Part shown: one piece after another, positions 1 through 4,885 of the stretch
How the letters are laid out: each line of letters opens with the position of its first letter
Numbering within the stretch: the first letter of the stretch is position 1
Assembly: GCA_021296165.1 (NCBI GenBank)
Contig: JAGWAW010000079.1
Coordinates: 1-6,809, forward strand
From: Nitrosopumilaceae archaeon
GTDB lineage: Archaea; Thermoproteota; Nitrososphaeria; Nitrososphaerales; Nitrosopumilaceae
Length of the DNA: 6,809 nt
Direction: 5' to 3'
Notes under the pieces: generated by a model
The model's database searches: none
What the model was told of the DNA's origin: nothing
Seen by the model: the letters and a program-made list of their open reading frames with translations, nothing else
Made by a program: the position numbers and the translations under genes

Positions 1-89
1 ATACACCTGTCTGGATAGGCTTTTGGGGGTCAGATTTGAGGCATTTGGATCAATCACCCGTCTTTGCGGGAGGAACCATTTTACGTAAT

Positions 90-97
90 ACATATTA
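90..97 (+). promoter_or_regulatory. Probable TATA box for the 33-aa ORF and the four-helix membrane gene
   Basis: The AT-rich octamer acatatta is centred about 27.5 bases upstream of the ATG at 121. That is the spacing expected if transcription starts at or next to the start codon (leaderless mRNA). The same spacing is seen at two other promoters in this window (before 1771 on - and 1879 on +), which strengthens the call. A second AT-rich block, ttacgtaata at 81-90, lies just upstream and makes the exact box uncertain. Bases 1-89 show no convincing gene: two frames are open from the left edge but stop at about 88 and 98 without a recognisable product. Confidence 0.4.
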
Positions 98-120
98 GTT
101 GGTCTCGAGCATATGGAATC

Positions 121-222
121 ATGTACAAAGTGCTTGTCCCAGCAACTCTGTTGTCCGCTCTTGCACTGGTATGGTGTTTGGTCCTGTTTCCCCTGGCTGT
201 CAAAAGTGGAGGCCGCGCATAA
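121..222 (+). CDS. Small single-span membrane peptide, 33 aa, function unknown
   Basis: This ORF begins with ATG (MYKVLVPATLLSALALVW...) and ends with TAA. Residues 4 to about 27 form one long hydrophobic helix rich in Leu, Val and Ala; the tail KSGGRA is short and basic. This is the pattern of a small integral membrane protein, with the basic tail probably cytoplasmic. The start is supported by a TATA-like box about 27 bases upstream, and the four-helix membrane protein follows after 20 bases on the same strand, so the two are probably co-transcribed. An overlapping 70-codon ORF in another frame (from 113) is Cys-rich, has no plausible fold and overlaps the next gene, so I prefer this frame. 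I do not recognise the family. It could be an accessory subunit of its neighbour (inference). Confidence 0.5.
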   Translation: MYKVLVPATLLSALALVWCLVLFPLAVKSGGRA

Positions 223-242
223 CCGGTTCTTTCTGATTCAAA

Positions 243-611
243 ATGAACAAACTGGACGTTCTATTTTACGCAGCGGCAGCAACTACTGCAATTGCAGGGA
301 TCATACACGTGATTTTAGGATATGACTCTGGCAGGATAAACACGCAAATCCTGTTTCTTGTGGGGGGAGCTGCCCAGATCTTCTGGGTTCTTCCAATGGT
401 AAAAAGATGGGGGCTGGTCTGGTATGGCATCGGCCTTGGAGGTACCGTCGTCTTTATCGCAATCTGGGTCATTACCAGGATCCCTGAGAACTTTATCACC
501 GGCAGAGGAGGACGGATAAGCGACAATGGAATTCTGACCGAAGCGTTCCAGTTTGCTTTTGTTGGAATCGTAATTGCAATCCTCATACTGCTGAATAAAA
601 GAACCCAGTAA
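243..611 (+). CDS. Conserved-type four-helix membrane protein, function unknown
   Basis: A 122-residue protein with four predicted membrane helices, at about residues 8-25, 35-52, 57-78 and 97-118. Notable residues are His22 in helix 1, a GGxAQxFW stretch in helix 2 (41-48), a polar loop with RGGR at 88-91, and Glu100 at the start of helix 4. The C-terminus is short and basic (NKRTQ). There is no signal peptide, no soluble domain and no recognisable catalytic motif. From memory, short four-helix proteins of this kind occur in ammonia-oxidizing archaea as hypothetical proteins, but I cannot name a family. It follows the 33-aa ORF by 20 bases and has no clear TATA box of its own, so it is probably the second gene of a two-gene transcript. 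Base composition is less GC-rich than the genes to its right. The gene itself is likely real; its role is unknown. Confidence 0.8.
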   Translation: MNKLDVLFYAAAATTAIAGIIHVILGYDSGRINTQILFLVGGAAQIFWVLPMVKRWGLVWYGIGLGGTVVFIAIWVITRIPENFITGRGGRISDNGILTEAFQFAFVGIVIAILILLNKRTQ

Positions 612-649
612 AACCAATGACCGGAGACGTGGTTAGCAATAAAGATTCT

Positions 650-681
650 ACGCTCAAAGCCCCCAGGATTTCACGCTCAAA
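650..681. repeat. Nine-base direct repeat in the gap between convergent genes
   Basis: The word acgctcaaa occurs at 650-658 and again at 673-681, 23 bases apart, in the 104-base gap between the membrane gene (ends 611, +) and the peptidase gene (ends 716, -). The gap is AT-richer than the peptidase gene and has no strong hairpin. Read on the - strand it has short T-runs (in cattttgagcg and atctttattg) that could help terminate the peptidase transcript, but neither is a long T tract. An ATG at 617 opens an 84-codon ORF that runs antisense into the peptidase gene and looks spurious. Confidence 0.3.
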
Positions 682-715
682 ATGCCAATTACTAATCATC
701 TCTTGGATGGCGCGC

Positions 716-1771
716 CTATACCACGACCAGATCCTTGGTGTACCGGTGCATGCTGCCCCGCCCCACGATTATGGAGTCCTCTATGCGGACGCCGGCCTCC
801 CCGGGTACGTATATTCCCGGCTCGACGGTCACGGCCATATCCCTGCGCAGTATGGTGGCGGCGGACTTTGATATGGTGGGCAGCTCGTGCACCTCCAAGC
901 CCACGCCGTGGCCCGTCGAGTGTATAAAGTACCTGCCATACCCCCGCGACTCTATGTGGTCGCGGCAGGCCCGGTCCACATCGCCGCAGGGCGTCCCTTC
1001 GGCGGCTGCCCGCAGGCCCAGATCCTGCGCCTCCTTCACCGTGTCGTATATCTGGACGAGCTCCGGGGACACATGCCCCACCCCGAACGTGCGGGTGGCG
1101 TCGGAGACGTACCCCCTGTACCGCAGGGTGATGTCCACCACCACCAGGTCCCTCCGCTCGAACCGGCGCCCCGTCACCTGGGCGTGGGGGAGCGCCCCGT
1201 TGGGGCCCCCCGCCACTATCAGCGGGTTCAGCGTAGAGGGGTACCCGGTGTCGAACATCTCCCGCTCGACGGCGTGAGACATCAGCACGGCCTGCAGCTG
1301 GGACTCGGTCTGGCCGGGGGCCAGCGTTCCGGCGCAGATCTCGAACATCCCGTCTATGATACGCGAGGCCTCCTGGAGCGTGCGGATCTCTTCTGCGTCC
1401 TTTACCATCCGGGAGTCCCGGAAGGGGCCGGGCGCGTGCCGCATGTCCGGAATGTGCTTTTGTAGCAGCATCATGGCGGAGTAGTCGGCGCAGTCGGTGC
1501 AGGGCTTCATGTTCTCCAGAAGCTTGGCCGCTGTCGGAACCATCTCGGAGCCCCGGCCAGCCGGCACTATGGTGCAGTCCCGCGAGTCGGCCTCGGCGCG
1601 GCCCGCCTCCAAGCCGGGCGCCACTATGGTGGTGTGGTCCCCGTCCAGCACCGCCATCCCCTCCCCCCAGAACCCGGTCATGTAGAACATGTTCTCTGGG
1701 GTGCAGGCCACCAGCGAGTCGCAGCCTATGCTTTGGGCCCCCTCCAGCAGGGAGCGGCGCCGGGCGTCCAT
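716..1771 (-). CDS. M24 family metallopeptidase (Xaa-Pro dipeptidase/aminopeptidase type)
   Basis: A cytoplasmic dimetal peptidase of the pita-bread fold, expected to cleave Xaa-Pro bonds in peptide turnover. With the ATG at 1771 it has 351 residues, the usual length for archaeal PepQ-like proteins. The N-terminal creatinase-like domain covers about residues 1-120 and the catalytic domain 125-351. All five metal ligands are visible: Asp213 (VVVDIT), Asp224 (YVSDATRTF), His288 (STGHGVGLEVHE), Glu317 (VTVEPG) and Glu331 (VRIED). The expected substrate-site histidines are His196 (LPHA) and His295. An upstream ATG at 1870 would add 33 Pro/Arg-rich residues unlike the family and would overlap the opposing promoter. 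The ATG at 1771 has a TATA-like box about 27 bases upstream, so I chose it. The gene is divergent from the PP-loop gene at 1879. Exact substrate, dipeptide or longer, cannot be told from sequence. Confidence 0.93.
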   Translation of the reverse strand: MDARRRSLLEGAQSIGCDSLVACTPENMFYMTGFWGEGMAVLDGDHTTIVAPGLEAGRAEADSRDCTIVPAGRGSEMVPTAAKLLENMKPCTDCADYSAMMLLQKHIPDMRHAPGPFRDSRMVKDAEEIRTLQEASRIIDGMFEICAGTLAPGQTESQLQAVLMSHAVEREMFDTGYPSTLNPLIVAGGPNGALPHAQVTGRRFERRDLVVVDITLRYRGYVSDATRTFGVGHVSPELVQIYDTVKEAQDLGLRAAAEGTPCGDVDRACRDHIESRGYGRYFIHSTGHGVGLEVHELPTISKSAATILRRDMAVTVEPGIYVPGEAGVRIEDSIIVGRGSMHRYTKDLVVV

Positions 1772-1794
1772 GCATCCGTGCGGGGGCGCCTCGC

Positions 1795-1802
1795 AATTTA
1801 TC
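1795..1802 (-). promoter_or_regulatory. TATA box for the M24 peptidase gene
   Basis: On the - strand this reads gataaatt, the only AT-rich octamer in a GC-rich stretch. Its centre is about 27.5 bases upstream of the ATG at 1771. The spacing implies a leaderless transcript and supports that start codon over the upstream ATG at 1870. Confidence 0.55.
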
Positions 1803-1848
1803 TCTGGCGGGGGGTGCGGCATCCTGCGCCGCCCCGGATGCGGTGGCA

Positions 1849-1856
1849 TTATAATA
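1849..1856 (+). promoter_or_regulatory. TATA box for the PP-loop tRNA-modification gene
   Basis: The sequence ttataata stands alone in GC-rich DNA, centred about 26.5 bases upstream of the ATG at 1879. This is a strong match to an archaeal TATA box with transcription starting at or next to the start codon. It lies about 54 bases from the oppositely oriented TATA box of the peptidase gene, so the two promoters are separate elements sharing one 107-base intergenic region. Confidence 0.65.
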
Positions 1857-1878
1857 CCGGGGCTTCCCACCGGATGCC

Positions 1879-2880
1879 ATGCCGGAGAAGAAGAAGGTGG
1901 TGGCCCTGCTGTCCGGTGGTTTGGACAGCCAGCTGGCCGTCAGGATGATGCAGAAGAAGGGCTTTGAGGTCTCGGCGGTGGCCATAAAGACGCCCTTCTG
2001 CGACTTTGACTGCGGCCGGGGGTGCGGCTTTGAGATCCGGGAGAGGGCCGACCAGCTGGACGTGGACCTCAAGACGGTATACCTGGGCGACGAGTACATA
2101 GAGATGCTCAAACACCCCAAGTACGGCAGGGGGGCCGGCTTCAACCCGTGCGTGGACTGCCGCTCGATGATGTTCGATGCGGCCAAGAAGGAGATGGAGC
2201 GCATAGGCGCCGACTTTGTGATATCCGGGGAGGTGCTGGGCCAGAGGCCCATGAGCCAGCACCGCCGGGCCCTCAAGAACATAGAGGCTGAGTCGGATAT
2301 GGAGGGAGTCATAGTAAGGCCGCTCTCCGGCAGGCTGCTGCCGCCCACCAAGCCGGAGCGGGACGGCCTGATACGGCGGGAGGACCTGGGGATGATCCGG
2401 GGCCGCAGCCGCAAGCCCCAGCTGGCCATGGCCAAGGAATATGGCATAGCGGACCCGCCCAACGCCGGCGGCGGCTGCCTGCTGACGGACCCGGCTTTTG
2501 GACTGCGCGCCAAGGATCTTTTCGGGCACACGGAGACGCCCAGCATAAACGACATAGAGCTGCTCAAGGTGGGTCGCCAGCACCGTCTGGATGAGTACAC
2601 CAAGATGGTGGTGGGTCGCAACCAGGCAGAGAACGAGACCATACGCATGCTGGCCATGCCCGGCGACATACTGTTTGAGGCGCGGGACCACGTGGGGCCC
2701 ACAACCATACTCAGGGGTACGACGGCCGAGGACCACACATCCCTGGCCGCCGCAGTCACCCTCAAGTACTCGGACGCGCCGGATGCGGATGGGCATGTAA
2801 CGGTATGGCGCGGCGAGGAGACCGCTGACATGTCGGTGGCGCCCGCATCTGAGGGCGACTACATACGGTTCAGGATCTGA
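1879..2880 (+). CDS. PP-loop tRNA thiouridylase-type enzyme with NFACT-R-like C-terminal domain
   Basis: A 333-residue cytoplasmic enzyme predicted to adenylate a tRNA uridine and replace its oxygen with sulfur, related to ThiI and MnmA. The N-terminus carries the ATP pyrophosphatase PP-loop SGGLDS (12-17). Cysteines then occur in clusters: Cys41, Cys45 and Cys49 in an FCDFDCGRGCGF stretch; Cys91 and Cys94 in NPCVDC; and Cys200 in GGGCLLTDPAF. The NPC motif and Cys200 match the positions of the paired catalytic cysteines of MnmA-like enzymes; the first cluster might bind metal or an Fe-S cluster (inference). Residues about 221-281 (INDIELLKVGRQHRL, VVGRNQAENE) resemble the NFACT-R domain found fused to archaeal PP-loop proteins. 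The last 50 residues are less conserved in appearance. No THUMP domain is present, so this is not full ThiI. The modified base (s4U8 or s2U34) cannot be decided from sequence. The ATG at 1879 is set by the TATA spacing. Confidence 0.88.
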   Translation: MPEKKKVVALLSGGLDSQLAVRMMQKKGFEVSAVAIKTPFCDFDCGRGCGFEIRERADQLDVDLKTVYLGDEYIEMLKHPKYGRGAGFNPCVDCRSMMFDAAKKEMERIGADFVISGEVLGQRPMSQHRRALKNIEAESDMEGVIVRPLSGRLLPPTKPERDGLIRREDLGMIRGRSRKPQLAMAKEYGIADPPNAGGGCLLTDPAFGLRAKDLFGHTETPSINDIELLKVGRQHRLDEYTKMVVGRNQAENETIRMLAMPGDILFEARDHVGPTTILRGTTAEDHTSLAAAVTLKYSDAPDADGHVTVWRGEETADMSVAPASEGDYIRFRI

Positions 2881-3125
2881 ACACATACTTAGATTACACA
2901 GTTCCAGTTCTGAATGGAAAACAAAGTGATCCATTATGATCGAATGAGTCTACTCTTAGAAAGTGATTCTAGGTATAGTTGTGGCAAACGATGGAGCCGC
3001 CTCACAAGAACGAGTGGTAGGCCGGGGGCGAGGTGTGGCGCCGCCAAACACATGTAGTATCCAATGGACAGATTGGTAGGAATGTCAATGGTATAGGTAG
3101 GATCATAAATAATTTTGCATGAATT
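2881..3125. other. Noncoding AT-richer gap between convergent genes
   Basis: About 245 bases with no ORF I trust. The composition is clearly AT-richer than the flanking genes, except for a GC-rich patch near 2995-3050. The octamer aaagtgat occurs at 2923-2930 and 2960-2967, and the hexamer ggtagg at 3016-3021, 3075-3080 and 3096-3101. I saw no tRNA cloverleaf, no T-loop signature and no convincing C/D-box RNA. It lies downstream of the transposase remnant on the - strand, so part of it may be the decayed end of the same insertion element. No terminal inverted repeat could be matched. Confidence 0.5.
3062..3102. repeat. Imperfect tandem repeat of about 20 bases
   Basis: Two units both begin with caatgg and end with ggtagga: 3062-3081 and 3086-3102. 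The middles differ (acagatt against tata), so unit lengths are 20 and 17 bases. It could be a decayed insertion-sequence end or binding site, or chance in low-complexity intergenic DNA. Confidence 0.35.
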
Positions 3126-3350
3126 TTACGTCGGCAGTATTTTCAGATCTCTGAACAGAATGTTGCGCAGATTGAACTTTATTTCAAGCGGCTTGTACAC
3201 CGACATTACTTTCCGTCTGAAAGTGCTCCACATCTCCGCCTTGCCGTTGCTCCACAGCTATTCGGCCGGATTCAGGAATGGCAAGTACGGCGGCAGGAAT
3301 ATCAGTTTGACGAAATCGCTGTTCCTTTTCAGGTATCGTCGCATGCGCCA
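3126..3350 (-). pseudogene. Remnant of an IS630/Tc1-type DDE transposase gene (C-terminal part)
   Basis: The - strand encodes about 74 codons ending at a TAA at 3126-3128. The peptide includes MRRYLKRN, then FVKLIFLPPYLPFLNPAE, a TAG stop (3258-3260), then LWSNGKAEMWSTFRRKV and a basic tail. LPPYxPxLNPxE(Y)xW is the signature around the third catalytic residue (Glu) of IS630/Tc1-type DDE transposases, and the TAG sits exactly where the family has Tyr or Asn after that Glu. A Tyr codon TAC or TAT changed to TAG would explain it. The DNA-binding N-terminus and the first two catalytic Asp residues are absent: upstream of 3350 the frame meets TGA and TAA at once. The copy is therefore both truncated and interrupted and cannot encode active transposase. 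It lies between two convergent genes, a safe landing site for an element. Confidence 0.82.
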
Positions 3351-3375
3351 TCATTATATGACAAGATCTATATGC

Positions 3376-4839
3376 TTAGTATTTGTAGTACCCACCCAGC
3401 ACCCCGAGCACCCCATCCAGCGTGCCCTTCCTCTGCCGCACGCACCTCTCCAGCAGTGCAATGCGCCTCTCCATGTCGCGTTCGGGGTCGGTTATGCCGC
3501 ACACCCTCAGCGCCTCTGCATACCTGTACGACTTCGATATGTCCCCGCCCAGAAACTCGTCCGTTGCCATGTCATACCGGAACATATTGCACACCCGGAT
3601 GCCCCCCGTACCGTCCGGGACGATCTCGGATATGTCGGTGACCTTGCGGTGGTACGCGCCGCCCCGCCGTACCCTGGCCGAGTGCGCCACAAACCACAGC
3701 AGCGCCAGCTCGCCATCCCCTATGCCCCCGCCCCTCATCCTGGCCAGCGCCCCATACGGGGTGGAGGCATGGAATGACGTCAGTCCTCCGTGCCCCGTCC
3801 CCACGCTCTGGAACAGGGCGTCCATGTCAAACAGGCGCGTCTCCCCCACTATCTCGTAGTCGGGCCGCTGCGTCAGGGATATGTCTATCAGGTTCCGCAC
3901 TGTAACGTCGAAATGCTCGCCCATCATGCCGTAGCTGCGCCGGGTGTTCAGCCGCACCCAGTCCATATGTGGTATGCGCAGCTCCAGCGTGTCCTCTATG
4001 GTGAGTATGCGCCAGCGAGGGTTCATCATCGACACCAGAGACGATAATAATGTGGTCTTGCCCGAGCCGGTCACCCCTATCACCAGCCCCACGGCCTTGG
4101 CGTCCAGTAGGGTCCACAGGTACGCGGCCATCACACTGGTCATGGTCCCGTTCCGGATCATGTCCGCTATGGTGTAGGGGCTCTGGGGGAACCGCCGTAT
4201 CGCTATGGTGCACCCCGGCTGCGAGACCTGGCTGCCGAATGTCGCCGATATGCGGGAGCCGTCGGCCATGTGCGTCACGGACATGGGCCGCGACTCGGTG
4301 GGCTCCGTACCAGTGCGGCCGTACACCCTCTGGATGTAGCTCTCCATCTCGTCTTGGTCCCGGAACATCACGTTGCTGACCAGCGTGTTGAACATCCCCG
4401 AGTACCTGCGGTGCACCACCCGGATGGGCCGGGCGGGAGCCGAGCACAGTATGTCCTCTATGTCCGGGTCCCGCATCAGCGGGTCCAGCAGCCCGTACCC
4501 GGCAAAGTTCCTCCTCAGGTAATAGTCCAGGTTGGGAAAGAGCGCCTTGGCATCCTCCAGGCGCCTCATCCGTTCGGCGACCTCCCAGAACGCCTCGCCG
4601 AAGCGGACCGCCGCCTCCTCGGGGTCGTCGGCCGGCTCCACCTCCATCCCCAGACTCATGCGGGACACTATGGCGCCGTACAGCTCGTCGGCCTCCGGGG
4701 AGACGGGCGGCTCGCCCACTATGTACCGCCCGTCCCGGGTGACATACACCCGAACCGCCCCGATGTCATACTTTTCCAAGATGCGCAGGCCGGACACATC
4801 GGCAGCCGACACCGATATGGCATGACGTGGCGGCTCCAC
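3376..4839 (-). CDS. VirB11/TadA/GspE-type secretion ATPase
   Basis: A hexameric motor ATPase of the type II/IV secretion superfamily, acting at the cytoplasmic membrane to power pilus assembly or substrate transfer. With the GTG at 4839 it has 487 residues. The N-terminal domain includes YDIGAVRVYVTRDGRYIVGEPP (23-44; positions only approximate the family pattern) and LLDPLMRDPDIEDI (117-130). The motor domain has DGSRISATF (193-201), Walker A GVTGSGKTT (255-263), the Asp box TIEDTLEL (280-287), Walker B DYEIVGETR (327-335) and the His box GTGHGGLTSFHAS (347-359). The C-terminus resembles the tail of archaeal family members. After GE the usual RG is replaced by TRLFDMD. A TTG start at 4923 would add 28 residues with four cysteines but would overlap the opposing gene, so I prefer the GTG. 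The divergent VirB4-type partner suggests one machine. No membrane-platform gene is visible to name it archaellum or pilus specific. Confidence 0.9.
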   Translation of the reverse strand: MEPPRHAISVSAADVSGLRILEKYDIGAVRVYVTRDGRYIVGEPPVSPEADELYGAIVSRMSLGMEVEPADDPEEAAVRFGEAFWEVAERMRRLEDAKALFPNLDYYLRRNFAGYGLLDPLMRDPDIEDILCSAPARPIRVVHRRYSGMFNTLVSNVMFRDQDEMESYIQRVYGRTGTEPTESRPMSVTHMADGSRISATFGSQVSQPGCTIAIRRFPQSPYTIADMIRNGTMTSVMAAYLWTLLDAKAVGLVIGVTGSGKTTLLSSLVSMMNPRWRILTIEDTLELRIPHMDWVRLNTRRSYGMMGEHFDVTVRNLIDISLTQRPDYEIVGETRLFDMDALFQSVGTGHGGLTSFHASTPYGALARMRGGGIGDGELALLWFVAHSARVRRGGAYHRKVTDISEIVPDGTGGIRVCNMFRYDMATDEFLGGDISKSYRYAEALRVCGITDPERDMERRIALLERCVRQRKGTLDGVLGVLGGYYKY

Positions 4840-4858
4840 GCATGATACGCCGCACCCC

Positions 4859-4867
4859 GTTAAAAGC
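4859..4867. promoter_or_regulatory. TATA-like element shared by the divergent secretion ATPase genes
   Basis: The sequence gttaaaagc is the only AT-rich block in the GC-rich space between the two genes. The core TTAAAA (4860-4865) is centred 23.5 bases from the GTG at 4839 on - and 23.5 bases from the GTG at 4886 on +. The spacing is slightly shorter than at the other promoters in the window, but the symmetry suggests that one element, or two overlapping ones, serves both genes, giving leaderless or nearly leaderless transcripts. Both start codons are inferred, so the symmetry depends on them. Confidence 0.42.
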
Positions 4868-4885
4868 GTCCTACAGGTATGGCAC

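Noticed and set aside
57..70. Short hairpin cccg-tctttg-cggg, considered as a terminator for an upstream gene
   Set aside because: The stem is only four base pairs, no T-run follows, and no upstream gene is visible in the window.
113..325. A 70-codon ORF on + rich in cysteine and tryptophan
   Set aside because: It overlaps the four-helix membrane gene in another frame, and a better ORF with a helix and fitting TATA spacing starts at 121.
709..716. Palindrome ggcgcgcc at the end of the peptidase gene
   Set aside because: An eight-base GC palindrome is expected now and then in GC-rich DNA and has no sign of function.
617..871. An 84-codon ORF starting three bases after the membrane gene stop region
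   Set aside because: Most of it runs antisense through the conserved C-terminal part of the M24 peptidase, and its composition is shadow-like.
696..2831. A 711-codon open frame on - spanning the PP-loop and peptidase genes
   Set aside because: It is antisense to the PP-loop gene and out of frame with the peptidase. Long open shadows are common in GC-rich DNA and its product is low in complexity.
2900..2980. Possible C/D-box guide RNA (tgat and ctga words)
   Set aside because: No pair of full C (RUGAUGA) and D (CUGA) boxes occurs at the spacing known for archaeal guide RNAs.
3115..3777. A 220-codon ORF on + across the transposase remnant and the VirB11-type gene end
   Set aside because: It is antisense to two recognisable coding frames and has no recognisable product.
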